Origin: Acidobacteriota bacterium
GTDB taxonomy: Bacteria; Acidobacteriota; Vicinamibacteria; Vicinamibacterales; UBA2999
Direction of reading: 5' to 3'
Assembly: GCA_030650395.1 (NCBI GenBank)
Contig: JAUSDY010000016.1
Coordinates: 62,001 to 126,000, forward strand
DNA: 64,000 bases
Made by a program: the position numbers and the translations under genes. Below are positions 14,537 through 22,073 of this stretch, one piece after another; the first letter of the stretch is position 1; each line of letters begins with the position of its first letter. The notes under the pieces are model-generated. The model had not been told where the DNA came from. It worked only from the letters and a program-made list of their open reading frames with translations, and did no database searches.

Positions 14537-14767
14537 GGCCTGCGTGAAGAAGCGTTTCACGGCGTGAGCTGGAGCGAGGCGACGACAAGCATCAGATCGT
14601 CAAATCGACTGGAGACTACGCAGGCGCCGTGCCGTCTTTGGCGCGTCCATCGCTGGGGCGATTAATGCGGCTAAGGAGATTTGACCGCCGAGCGAGAGCC
14701 CTATGGCGGGGCTTTTCGACCTGTCGCCGGGCGTGCGAACGCCGGGAAATGCTTCTTCGCGCAGGCC
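14537..14767. mobile_element. MITE-like element, copy 2 (231 bp), inverted to copy 1
   Basis: Terminal inverted repeats at 14537-14564 and 14740-14767 match at 25 of 28 positions. The interior (for example TCAAATCGACTGGAG, GCAGGCGCCGTGC, GATTAATGCG, GAGATTTGACCGCCGAGCGAGAGCCC) aligns with the reverse complement of copy 1. The copies have diverged, so this is not a recent duplication. It appears to have cut off the end of the lipoprotein frame on its left. Confidence 0.85.
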
Positions 14768-14798
14768 TCACCAGTCTGCAAAACATTTGGGTCAGACC

Positions 14799-15542
14799 TT
14801 AGCGCCCGAGCGCGAGGCGTTGCGCCAATACTTCAGGAAGTCCTTCAGACAGGATCCGCGCCTGTGCCTCGGCGATCGGATACTCAACCCGGTAGATCGT
14901 AACCTCGCGCGTGGCGGTGTCGACCGTTGCGAACCCGGCGCGCGGGTCGCCATCCCGCGGCTGGCCCACCGACCCCGGATTAATCAGGTAACGGTTGTTG
15001 TCCTCGATCGACATCGTCAGCGGCCGCTCGTCATCGGCCGTCGCGAGGCCGAATTGTTCTTTCGACAGGTAATGTCCCACCTGCACGTGGGTGTGCCCGA
15101 ACAGGCATACGGGGCGCCGGGCGGAGTGCATGGCCCTCAGCGCGTCCAGGTCATCGAACACGTAGGCGTCTTCGTCGAACGGCGTGCCGTGGCAGATCTC
15201 GATGAGGTCGTCGACCACCATCGGCCCGGCGGGTAGCGACGCGAGCCAGTCGCGATTCTCAGGGGACAGTCGATCGTAGGTCCAGCGGATGGCGCTGCGT
15301 GCCACGGCGTTGAAGCCCTCGGGGCTTTCGATGCCCGAGCCGACCTTGTCGTGGTTGCCCCGGATGAGCGCGTGCGGCGCCAACGCGCGGACGCGCTCGC
15401 AAATCGCATTCGGATCCGCGCCGTAGCCGACGAGGTCGCCGAGCACCAGCACCTTCTCGCAGCCAAGCGGCGCCGCTGCGGCCATGACCGTCTCATAGGC
15501 CTCGAGATTGGCGTGAATGTCGCTAATAACCAGGTAACGCAT
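14799..15542 (-). CDS. Calcineurin-like metallophosphoesterase
   Basis: 247 residues. The dimetal phosphoesterase motifs are in order: ISDIHANLEA (D-x-H), LGDLVGYGADP (GD), IRGNHDK (GNHD), ICHGTP and FGHTHVQ (GHTH), then NPGSVGQPRDGDPRA typical of YfcE/MJ0936-like enzymes. The substrate is unknown (phosphodiesterase). It starts at ATG 15542, overlapping the aroK stop, and is the last gene of an aroA-aroK-phosphoesterase operon. Confidence 0.9.
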   Translation of the reverse strand: MRYLVISDIHANLEAYETVMAAAAPLGCEKVLVLGDLVGYGADPNAICERVRALAPHALIRGNHDKVGSGIESPEGFNAVARSAIRWTYDRLSPENRDWLASLPAGPMVVDDLIEICHGTPFDEDAYVFDDLDALRAMHSARRPVCLFGHTHVQVGHYLSKEQFGLATADDERPLTMSIEDNNRYLINPGSVGQPRDGDPRAGFATVDTATREVTIYRVEYPIAEAQARILSEGLPEVLAQRLALGR

Positions 15543-16042
15543 CAGGTATCCAACCACTCCGTAATAGCATCGACGAGCTCCTCGACGGAGCCGCGTCCTG
15601 CGTCCACCCTGAGGTGCGCCTGACGGTAGGCCGCGAGGCGCTGATTATAAAGCTGTTCCATCTCCAGCCGATCCGTAGCCAGCGGTCTCCGGCCATCGAC
15701 GGGAATTCGCGAAATAACCGTGGAAAAAGGGACGTCCAGCCAGACCACCGCGCCGTCCCTGAGCATCAGCTCCCGGTTTGAGGGGTCCGCAAAGGTCCCG
15801 CCGCCCGACGCGACGACGGCGCCCCGCTCGGGCAGGAGGCCGATCAGCACGGCCCGCTCGCGCGTCCGGAAGTAGGGTTCCCCGTCCTGCCGGAAGATGG
15901 TCGGGATGTCGCGGCGCTCTTCGCGCTCGATGCAGGCGTCGATGTCTTCCACTTTCCAGTCGAGCCGCTTGCCGAGCGCGCGCGCCGCGGTCGTCTTGCC
16001 CGCGCCCATGAAGCCCACCAGGTAGACCTTGTCGGCCTTCAC
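15542..16042 (-). CDS. aroK: Shikimate kinase
   Basis: 166 residues. It phosphorylates shikimate to shikimate-3-phosphate in aromatic amino acid biosynthesis. Walker A is GFMGAGKTTAAR (residues 10-21). The shikimate-binding Asp is in VEDIDACIE, the Arg in YFRTRERA, and the GASGGG-like loop is VVASGGGTF. The LID has VDGRRPL. The GTG start at 16042 overlaps the aroA stop (GTGA), so translation is coupled to aroA, the enzyme of the next step. Confidence 0.95.
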   Translation of the reverse strand: MKADKVYLVGFMGAGKTTAARALGKRLDWKVEDIDACIEREERRDIPTIFRQDGEPYFRTRERAVLIGLLPERGAVVASGGGTFADPSNRELMLRDGAVVWLDVPFSTVISRIPVDGRRPLATDRLEMEQLYNQRLAAYRQAHLRVDAGRGSVEELVDAITEWLDT

Positions 16043-17379
16043 GCGCGCGGCCTGGCCCCGGCCGGCGAGCGCACGGCCAGCCGATCGAGGTCGTCGAAAA
16101 AAGAGGGATACGACACGGCGACGGCGTCGGCGCCGTCGACCTGGGTCGGGCCGCTCGCGCCGAGCGCGGCAATCGCGAAGGCCATCGCCAGCCGATGATC
16201 GCCATGCGCGTGCACCGAGCCGCCGGTTAACGGCTTGCCGCGGCGAACCTGAAAACCGTCGGGCCGCTCATCCGCGTCGGCGCCCATCGCGCGCAGGCCG
16301 GCCACCAGCTCCGCGATCCGATCGCTTTCCTTGAAGCGAAGCTCGCCGGCGCCGGACACGGTCACGCTGCCGCCGAAGGTGCCGAGCGTGGCCAGCACCG
16401 GGAGCTCGTCGATCAGCTCGGGTACCTGCTCCGGCGCGATCACCACGTCACGCAGCTCGCCGTGGCGGATGCGGACGCGCCCCACGGGCTCGCCGCTCCA
16501 ATCGCCTTCGACCGCGGTGTCGATGTTGGCGCCCGCGCGGCGTAACACGTCGACCAGCGCGGCGCGCGACGGATTGAGGCCGACGTCGAGGATCGTGACA
16601 TCCGATCCAGGCATGGCGGCGGCCGCCACGGCCATGAACGCGGCGGAGGAGATGTCGCCGGGTACGCGCACCATCTGGCCGGTGAGGCGCTGGCCGCCGT
16701 GGAGCGTGATGGCGCGTCCGGAAATCGTCACGGCCGCGCCGAACGCGGCAAGGGCCCGCTCCGTATGATCACGAGTACAGGCGGGTTCGACCACCTGCGT
16801 CTCGCCGCTCGCCTGCAAGCCTGCCAGCAACACGGCGGATTTCACCTGCGCGCTGGGCGTCTCGGGCGCGAAGTGAATGCCGGTGAGCGCCGCGCCGCGG
16901 ATCGTGACCGGAGGGCGATCGCCGGGCCCCGCGGACACGTCGGCGCCCATCCGGGTGAGCGGCCCGATGATTCGGCGCATCGGGCGGCGGGAGAGTGATG
17001 CGTCGCCGATCAGGGTCGATAAGAAGGGATGCGCGGCGAGAACGCCGCTGAGCATCCGCATCGTGCTCCCCGAATTGCCGCAATCGAGGGGGCCGGCCGG
17101 CGCGGCGAGGCCACGCAGGCCGCGGCCGTCGATGGTGACCACCGCCGGTTCGTCGTCGCGCGGCGGCGTGGTTCGTGAGACGATAGCGCCGAGCGCCGCG
17201 ATGCATGCCAGGGTCGAGGCGCAATCGGCGCCGGGCGCGTAGTTGGCGACGACGGAGCGGCCGTCGGCAATGGCCGCCAGCAGCGCGTAACGGTGCGAGA
17301 TGGATTTGTCCCCCGGAACTCGCAGCTCGCCGGTGACGGCGCGCGCGGGAGAAACAGCAACTCGGTCAGCCACTCGCAT
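16039..17379 (-). CDS. aroA: 3-phosphoshikimate 1-carboxyvinyltransferase (EPSP synthase)
   Basis: 446 residues. It transfers enolpyruvyl from PEP to shikimate-3-phosphate. Visible are VPGDKSISHRY (PEP/S3P binding), DCGNSGSTMRML (equivalent of the GNAGTAMR loop), SRRPMRRI, SAQVKSAVLLAG, ISSAAF, LRFKESDRI and HGDHRLAMAF. The frame is open to GTG 17391. That GTG overlaps the -10 hexamer TATAGT (17395-17390), so the start is placed at ATG 17379 (MRVADRVAVSPARA), ten nt after it. It heads the aroA-aroK-phosphoesterase operon. Confidence 0.94.
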   Translation of the reverse strand: MRVADRVAVSPARAVTGELRVPGDKSISHRYALLAAIADGRSVVANYAPGADCASTLACIAALGAIVSRTTPPRDDEPAVVTIDGRGLRGLAAPAGPLDCGNSGSTMRMLSGVLAAHPFLSTLIGDASLSRRPMRRIIGPLTRMGADVSAGPGDRPPVTIRGAALTGIHFAPETPSAQVKSAVLLAGLQASGETQVVEPACTRDHTERALAAFGAAVTISGRAITLHGGQRLTGQMVRVPGDISSAAFMAVAAAAMPGSDVTILDVGLNPSRAALVDVLRRAGANIDTAVEGDWSGEPVGRVRIRHGELRDVVIAPEQVPELIDELPVLATLGTFGGSVTVSGAGELRFKESDRIAELVAGLRAMGADADERPDGFQVRRGKPLTGGSVHAHGDHRLAMAFAIAALGASGPTQVDGADAVAVSYPSFFDDLDRLAVRSPAGARPRA

Positions 17380-17400
17380 CAGGCTCACCACTATAGCAAC

Positions 17401-17430
17401 TTGACCGTCTTTGAAGCGCTATGGTACTTA
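17401..17430 (+). promoter_or_regulatory. Sigma-70-like promoter toward the anti-sigma factor gene
   Basis: TTGACC (17401-17406), an 18-nt spacer and TACTTA (17425-17430) read forward toward 17511. The opposite-facing -10 of aroA (TATAGT on the minus strand, 17395-17390) lies immediately beside it, so the two promoters are back to back. Confidence 0.5.
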
Positions 17431-17471
17431 AAGGCCCTGCGGATGAAGCGCGAGCCAACGCGAATCGAACA

Positions 17472-17496
17472 GGAGACCAGGAGATGATCTCCTGTG
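17472..17496. repeat. GGAGA 8-mer repeat with hairpin before the anti-sigma gene
   Basis: GGAGACCA and GGAGATGA are tandem 8-bp units followed by TCTCCTG, which pairs back with CAGGAGA. The same repeat class with a longer hairpin is at 62800-62839, directly upstream of the Ser/Thr kinase gene. It lies in the leader of the anti-sigma gene, about 15 nt before its ATG. Confidence 0.7.
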
Positions 17497-17510
17497 GGTT
17501 ATTCCAATAA

Positions 17511-17954
17511 ATGATTCCACCCCACACGATTCGCCTCGAATTCAATAGCGCGTTCGACATGCTCGATTTCGTGCAGGTCGTCAGCGATCATCTTGGCCAG
17601 ATGGCGGGGCTCGACGAAGACCAGCTGCACTGGGTGAGCGTGGCGGTGCGCGAGTCGGTGGTCAACGCCATCAAGCATGGCAACAAGAACGATCAAACCA
17701 AGCGCGTGATCGTCGAGTTCAGCCCGGTGCCGCCGGCCAACGCCGACGAGATCATCATCCGCATCGAAGACCAGGGCGAAGGGTTCGTGCCCGAAGAAGT
17801 GGCCGACCCGCTCGCGCCCGAAAACATTCTCAAGTCGAGCGGCCGCGGGATTTTCCTCATCCGCAACTTCATGGACGAAACGGTGCTGAAAAAAGTGCCG
17901 GGCGGCATGGAGATCAAGATAACGAAGAAGATACCCAAGGGCTTAAGGGCTTGA
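17511..17954 (+). CDS. RsbW/SpoIIAB-like anti-sigma serine kinase
   Basis: 147 residues forming a GHKL (HATPase_c_2) domain: N-box RESVVNAIKHGNKND, G1 DQGEGFVPEE and G2 SGRGIFLIRNFMDE. Such proteins bind and inhibit a sigma factor, or phosphorylate an anti-sigma-factor antagonist, in partner-switching control. No sigma factor or antagonist gene lies beside it. There is no clear Shine-Dalgarno. The C-terminal residues PKGLRA and the stop come from an AAGGGCTT 8-mer repeat (17937-17960). Confidence 0.88.
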   Translation: MIPPHTIRLEFNSAFDMLDFVQVVSDHLGQMAGLDEDQLHWVSVAVRESVVNAIKHGNKNDQTKRVIVEFSPVPPANADEIIIRIEDQGEGFVPEEVADPLAPENILKSSGRGIFLIRNFMDETVLKKVPGGMEIKITKKIPKGLRA

Positions 17955-17960
17955 GGGCTT
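17937..17960. repeat. Three AAGGGCTT 8-mers at the 3' end of the anti-sigma gene
   Basis: AAGGGCTT, AAGGGCTT, GAGGGCTT, contiguous. The first two encode the last residues and the stop TGA falls within the third. The repeat thus defines the C-terminus of the protein. Confidence 0.85.
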
Positions 17961-18003
17961 CCACCCCAGCGCGGCTGCCGCGCCGGGGACCCCGGGTCAG
18001 GGC

Positions 18004-18783
18004 TTGACCGCGATCGACCCCGCCTTCCTCGCGACCGCCATTGAAACGGTGGTCCGCGCCGGCAACATCCAGATCGCCAAGTTCGGTACCGGCGTTCGCA
18101 TTGAGAAAAAAGGCGCGATCGATCTCGTCACCGAGGTCGACGTCGAGATCGAGGTGATGTTCCGGGCGCTCGTCGCCGGGCGCTTTCCCGGTCACGACGT
18201 CATGGGAGAAGAGCAGGGGCTTGCGTCACGCGGATCGCGGCACCGCTGGGTGTTCGACCCGCTCGATGGCACGACCAACTACGCGCACGGCGTGCCGATT
18301 TTTTGCGCCTCGCTCGCGCTCGAGATCGATGGCGAGGCGGTGCTCGGCGCCGTTTACGATCCGAATCGAGAGGAGCTGTTCACCGCCGAAGCCGGCGTCG
18401 GCGCGTGGCTGAATGGCCAGCCGCTCGCGACGTCGAAGAATGCGACGGTGCTCGAATCGATGATCGTCACGGGCTTTCCGTACCACGTGCAGCAGGATCC
18501 CGACGAGCTGCTGCGGGTGTTCGGCCAGGTGATCCGCCGCGCGCGCGCCGTGCGGCGCCTGGGCTCCGCGGCGATCGACATGTGCTGGGTGGCCGCCGGA
18601 CGGATGGAAGGGTTCTGGGAAGCCAGCCTCAAGCCGTGGGACACGCGCGCCGCCGCGCTGATCCTTCAAGAGGCGGGTGGCACGGTGACCGGGATGGACG
18701 GCAAGACGTGGGACCCACACGCGGGAGACATCGTCGCCAGCAACGGCCTCATTCACGACGAGCTGTTGGCAATTCTCCGGTAA
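18004..18783 (+). CDS. Inositol monophosphatase family (SuhB-like) phosphatase
   Basis: 259 residues. The lithium-sensitive phosphatase motifs are present: VTEVDVEIE, GEEQG, WVFDPLDGTTNYAHGVP (metal-binding DPLDGT) and ASLKPWDTRAAALILQEAGG (WDxAA). Likely substrates are inositol-1-phosphate or related sugar phosphates; SuhB-type members also act in rRNA antitermination. The best start is TTG 18004 (TAIDPAFLATAIETVV), shortly after a GGGTCAGGG stretch; no ATG is available. Its 3' end overlaps the convergent membrane-protein gene by 31 bp. Confidence 0.9.
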   Translation: MTAIDPAFLATAIETVVRAGNIQIAKFGTGVRIEKKGAIDLVTEVDVEIEVMFRALVAGRFPGHDVMGEEQGLASRGSRHRWVFDPLDGTTNYAHGVPIFCASLALEIDGEAVLGAVYDPNREELFTAEAGVGAWLNGQPLATSKNATVLESMIVTGFPYHVQQDPDELLRVFGQVIRRARAVRRLGSAAIDMCWVAAGRMEGFWEASLKPWDTRAAALILQEAGGTVTGMDGKTWDPHAGDIVASNGLIHDELLAILR

Positions 18784-20255
18784 AGCGCGACGTTTCCCCC
18801 TTCGCAGACGCGCTCCATCCCGGCCAACCATCGGGGTTGCGCCTTAATCCGCTGCGACAAGATGTCGCCGCCCTCGGCGGCTTCTTCCACCAGCGCCCAC
18901 CCTGCAAACGGCGCGGGACCGCGGCTGACGGCCAGATCCCAGATTGGTCCGTTGCCTTCGTGGAGAAAATCCGCGATCGCGAAGCCCTCGAGCGAGAGCT
19001 CCTGCATGTAATGCGCGAGCGCGCCCATGCTGGCCATGATCGTCGTGCCGTCGTAGCCGCGCGACAGGCACGCCGTCACGGCGCGCCGCCCCTCGCCGTT
19101 CTTGCGATCGAGCTGCGCTTCCACAATCATCGGCGCCTGGCGATCGAATGGCGGCGTCTGCAGCATCACTGCTAATACGATCGCGATCGCGGCTGGAGCT
19201 GCGGCGCGGCGCAGCAGCCCCGTCGCGGCGCCAATGCACGCGGCCGCCCCCAGGATGAGCGGCACCTCGTAGCGAATGCGGAACGGGTGGCCCGACACGA
19301 ATGCATAGAAGGGCAGTGCCGCGGATGCAAGCAAGGCGATCGGCAGCACCAATCCGGCGTTGTAGGGCACCCCTTTACGGCGTGCCTTACGGACCGCCGC
19401 GACAAGCAGCACGATGGCGGCGATCTTCGACAACAGCACCATCCGCGCGCCGGCGAGGTCGCTTGCGCCTTCGATGATCGCGTCGTAGACCGCTTGCGGT
19501 TTGCCCTGCAGCGTCGCATCCGGAACGTAGAATCCTCCCGTCACGAACCACTCGCCGGTGGTGATCCAGCTCATGATCACGAAGAACACGATCGCGCCGG
19601 CCGGGTAACGGGCCAGCTGCATCACGCTGCCGGCCACGGCCGTGACTGCCGCACCGCGGCGCCACTTCACCCACGCAGCCAGCACCATCGCCGTGGCGGC
19701 GATCGGCCACGCCTCGTAGCGCGTCAGCATGGCTGCCACGATCGTCCAGCCCGCCGCCCGCGGCGCCGGCAGATCATCTGACAGCGCCCAGCCGGTGAGA
19801 TGCAGCACCATCAGCGCGCTCAACGCGAATAACAGCGGCTCGGTCATCGGCGTGCTTTGCAGGTACAGCACGTTGGGGTTGATCGCAAAGAGCGCAGCCG
19901 CGAGCACAGCCCCCGCACCGGACCCGGTCAGGCGCAGGACCAGCGCCGACAGGCACGCCACGGTCACGGCGAACGAGACGACCGAGATCGCAATGGCCGA
20001 CGCGCCGGTCCGGTACATGAAATCGATCTGCACCGGCAGCGCGTTCAGCGCGTGGGGAAGGGGCAGCCACACCGCGCCGATCTGTTCCCAGTTTGGCGTG
20101 ATGCTGTCGAAGATGCGCCGCGCCACCACGAGGTGGGCCTTGGCGTCGTAATGGCTCAACGCGAGGCCCGCCGCCGAGTAGTGCCAGGCGGTGGCCACGC
20201 CAAGCAGGGCGGCGAGGGCGCCGAGCACACGCGAAAGGGGATCGAAGGTGGGCAC
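18753..20255 (-). CDS. GT-C-like membrane glycosyltransferase or glycan membrane protein
   Basis: 500 residues with about ten membrane helices and a soluble C-terminal part. The N-terminal pattern HYDAKAHLVVARRIFDSITPNWEQIGAVWLPLP resembles the ArnT/PMT-type (GT39/GT83) first periplasmic loop with an acidic residue. TPMTEPLLFALS and RYEAWPIAA continue the resemblance. It probably uses a polyprenyl-phosphate sugar. The start is GTG 20255, six nt after a TATATC -10 on the minus strand. It is divergent from the GT2 gene at 20308, a plausible donor-making partner. Confidence 0.65.
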   Translation of the reverse strand: MPTFDPLSRVLGALAALLGVATAWHYSAAGLALSHYDAKAHLVVARRIFDSITPNWEQIGAVWLPLPHALNALPVQIDFMYRTGASAIAISVVSFAVTVACLSALVLRLTGSGAGAVLAAALFAINPNVLYLQSTPMTEPLLFALSALMVLHLTGWALSDDLPAPRAAGWTIVAAMLTRYEAWPIAATAMVLAAWVKWRRGAAVTAVAGSVMQLARYPAGAIVFFVIMSWITTGEWFVTGGFYVPDATLQGKPQAVYDAIIEGASDLAGARMVLLSKIAAIVLLVAAVRKARRKGVPYNAGLVLPIALLASAALPFYAFVSGHPFRIRYEVPLILGAAACIGAATGLLRRAAAPAAIAIVLAVMLQTPPFDRQAPMIVEAQLDRKNGEGRRAVTACLSRGYDGTTIMASMGALAHYMQELSLEGFAIADFLHEGNGPIWDLAVSRGPAPFAGWALVEEAAEGGDILSQRIKAQPRWLAGMERVCEGGNVALYRRIANSSS

Positions 20256-20261
20256 CGGCTG

Positions 20262-20271
20262 GATATATAAT
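20262..20271. promoter_or_regulatory. Overlapping divergent -10 elements
   Basis: Forward TATAAT (20266-20271) faces the GT2 gene at 20308. Minus-strand TATATC (20267-20262) lies six nt before the GTG start of the membrane-protein gene. The two hexamers share two bases, so a single AT-rich island would serve both directions. No strong -35 was seen. Confidence 0.45.
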
Positions 20272-20307
20272 GCTCCAGTTGCCCCTCAGGGATCTCTTGA
20301 CCGTTAG

Positions 20308-21279
20308 ATGACACCCGAGCTCTCGATCGTCATCCCCGTCCATAACGAATCGCCCAACATCAAGTCGCTCTATGACGAGCTGACCCAGACGTTGGGCCAG
20401 TACGGGCGCAGCTACGAGCTGCTGATCGTGGACGACGGCAGCACGGATGACTCGTTCGAGCAGCTCGCGGCGCTGCAGGCCCGCGACCCGCGGCTGCGCG
20501 TGATCCGCTTCCGCCGCAACTTCGGGCAGACCGCCGCGTTTGCCGCCGGCTTCGCGCACGCGCGCGGGCGCCTGGTCGTGACCTCCGACGGCGACCTGCA
20601 GAACGATCCGCGCGACATTCCCGCCATGGTGGCGCTCATCGAGCAGGGCCACGACATCGTGTGCGGCTGGCGTAAAGACCGCAAAGACACCTTCGTGACC
20701 CGGCGCGTGCCTTCCGTGCTGGCCAACAAGCTGATCTCGTGGGCGACCGGTGTGCCCCTGCACGACTACGGCTGCTCGCTCAAGGTGTTCCGCGCCGAAG
20801 TGGTGAAGCCGCTGCGGCTCTACGGCGAGATGCATCGCTTCCTGCCGGCGATCGCGAGCCAGATGGGCGTCAGCATCGCCGAGCTCGTGGTCAATCACCG
20901 GCCCCGCCGCGCCGGAGCCACCAAGTACGGCTTGTCGCGGACGATCCGCGTCGTGCTCGATCTGGCGACGGTCAAGTTCCTGCTGAGCTACTCGACGCGC
21001 CCGCTGCAGATCTTCGGGCTGATTGGCCTCATCGCCGGCGGCCTTGGCGTGCTCATCACGGGCTGGCTCGGCTACATCCGCCTGTTCCAGCACCAGGGCA
21101 TCGCCGATCGGCCGCTGCTGCTGCTCGGCGTGATGCTGGTGTTTATCGGCGTACAGCTGCTCACGTTCGGCCTGCTCGCCGAGGTGATGGCGCGCACCTA
21201 TTACGAATCGCAGAACAAGACCACCTACGTGATCCGCGAGGTGCGTGAGGCCACCGATCTCGCCGCGGTTGGCCGCTGA
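20308..21279 (+). CDS. Polyprenyl-phosphate glycosyltransferase (GT2, DPM1/GtrB-like)
   Basis: 323 residues. The GT2 catalytic domain has ELSIVIPVHNESPNIKSLY, LLIVDDGSTDDSF, TSDGDLQNDP (metal-binding DxD type) and GATKYGLSRT. Two C-terminal membrane helices follow (IFGLIGLIAGGLGVLITGW and PLLLLGVMLVFIGVQLLTFGLL). Members transfer a sugar from UDP- or GDP-sugar to undecaprenyl or dolichyl phosphate, supplying lipid-linked sugars to GT-C enzymes. The stop TGA overlaps the next ATG. Confidence 0.9.
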   Translation: MTPELSIVIPVHNESPNIKSLYDELTQTLGQYGRSYELLIVDDGSTDDSFEQLAALQARDPRLRVIRFRRNFGQTAAFAAGFAHARGRLVVTSDGDLQNDPRDIPAMVALIEQGHDIVCGWRKDRKDTFVTRRVPSVLANKLISWATGVPLHDYGCSLKVFRAEVVKPLRLYGEMHRFLPAIASQMGVSIAELVVNHRPRRAGATKYGLSRTIRVVLDLATVKFLLSYSTRPLQIFGLIGLIAGGLGVLITGWLGYIRLFQHQGIADRPLLLLGVMLVFIGVQLLTFGLLAEVMARTYYESQNKTTYVIREVREATDLAAVGR

Positions 21280-22046
21280 TGACGGCACGCCCCCCGCGCG
21301 AGCACGATCCGCGGATCACCGTCATCCAGCAGGAACTGTTCGACGAGCGCCGCTCGAAGGCCGACAAGTACCGCGACCTGTTCGTCGGCCGTCCTGGCTG
21401 GTGGGCGCTCGTCAAGTACGAGCTCGCCGTCGTGCTCGCGAGCTGGGTGCCCGGCGCCATCGGCTTCGTTCTGCGCACGCGGCTCTACCCGCTGGTGCTC
21501 GGCTCGGTCGGCAGAAACGTCATCTTCGGCGTCAACGTCACGCTGCGCCATCCTCATAAGATCCACATCGGCGATAACGTCGTCATCGACGACCTCTGTT
21601 GCCTCGATGCGAAGGGCACCGACAACAAGGGCCTGTCGATCGGCAACGGCGTGTTCGTCGGGCGCAACACCATCCTGAGCTGCAAGAACGGCGACATCAT
21701 CATCGAGGACCGCGCGAACATCGGGTTCAACTGCGAGATCTTCTCGGCGTCGCGGGTGCGCGTCGGCAAGGACATCCTGATGGCCGCCTACACCTACCTG
21801 GTGGGCGGCGATCATCTCTACGACCGCGTCGACATTGCCGTGCTGCAGCAGGGCCGCACCGCGCGCGGCATCGACGTCGGTGACGGCGCCTGGCTGGGTG
21901 CGCACGTCGTGGTCACCGATGGCTCGACCATCGGCCGCGACGCCATCATCGGCGCCGGCGCGGTTGTCGTCGGCGATATCCCGGAGTTTGCGATCGCGGC
22001 CGGAATACCGGCCAAGGTGATGCGGGATCGACGGGCCAATAATTAA
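21279..22046 (+). CDS. Left-handed beta-helix acyltransferase
   Basis: 255 residues with hexapeptide repeats: IHIGDNVVIDDLCC, LSIGNGVFVGRNTIL, IIIEDRANIGFNCEI, VRVGKDILMAAYTY, IDVGDGAWLGAHVVV and IGAGAVVVGDIPEF. These form the LbH fold of sugar O-acetyltransferases (WbbJ/LpxA superfamily); the catalytic His may be in GGDHLY. It probably acetylates a surface-glycan sugar. It is translationally coupled to the GT2 gene upstream. The last codons AATAAT-TAA belong to the CCAATAA heptamer repeat. Confidence 0.88.
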   Translation: MTARPPREHDPRITVIQQELFDERRSKADKYRDLFVGRPGWWALVKYELAVVLASWVPGAIGFVLRTRLYPLVLGSVGRNVIFGVNVTLRHPHKIHIGDNVVIDDLCCLDAKGTDNKGLSIGNGVFVGRNTILSCKNGDIIIEDRANIGFNCEIFSASRVRVGKDILMAAYTYLVGGDHLYDRVDIAVLQQGRTARGIDVGDGAWLGAHVVVTDGSTIGRDAIIGAGAVVVGDIPEFAIAAGIPAKVMRDRRANN

Positions 22047-22070
22047 TAACCAATAACCAATTACCAATAA
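22036..22070. repeat. Five CCAATAA-type heptamers between acyltransferase and asnB
   Basis: CCAATAA, TTAATAA, CCAATAA, CCAATTA, CCAATAA: 35 bp, perfectly phased at 7. The first units contain the stop codon of the upstream gene and the array ends three bp before the asnB ATG. The reverse-complement family TTGGTTA occurs at 38626-38653. Confidence 0.93.
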
Positions 22071-22073
22071 CGA

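Noticed and set aside
13903-14767. Integron attC sites flanking a cassette
   Set aside because: Core sites of the GTTRRRY/RYYYAAC type are not visible, the arms are 28-bp full inverted repeats and the elements are about 230 bp. A MITE-like element fits better.
19774-21288. A 504-residue minus-strand frame opposite the GT2 gene
   Set aside because: It covers the real GT2 and part of the GT-C-like gene in antisense. It is His/Arg/Asp-rich without motifs, while the GT2 frame on the other strand has clear catalytic motifs.
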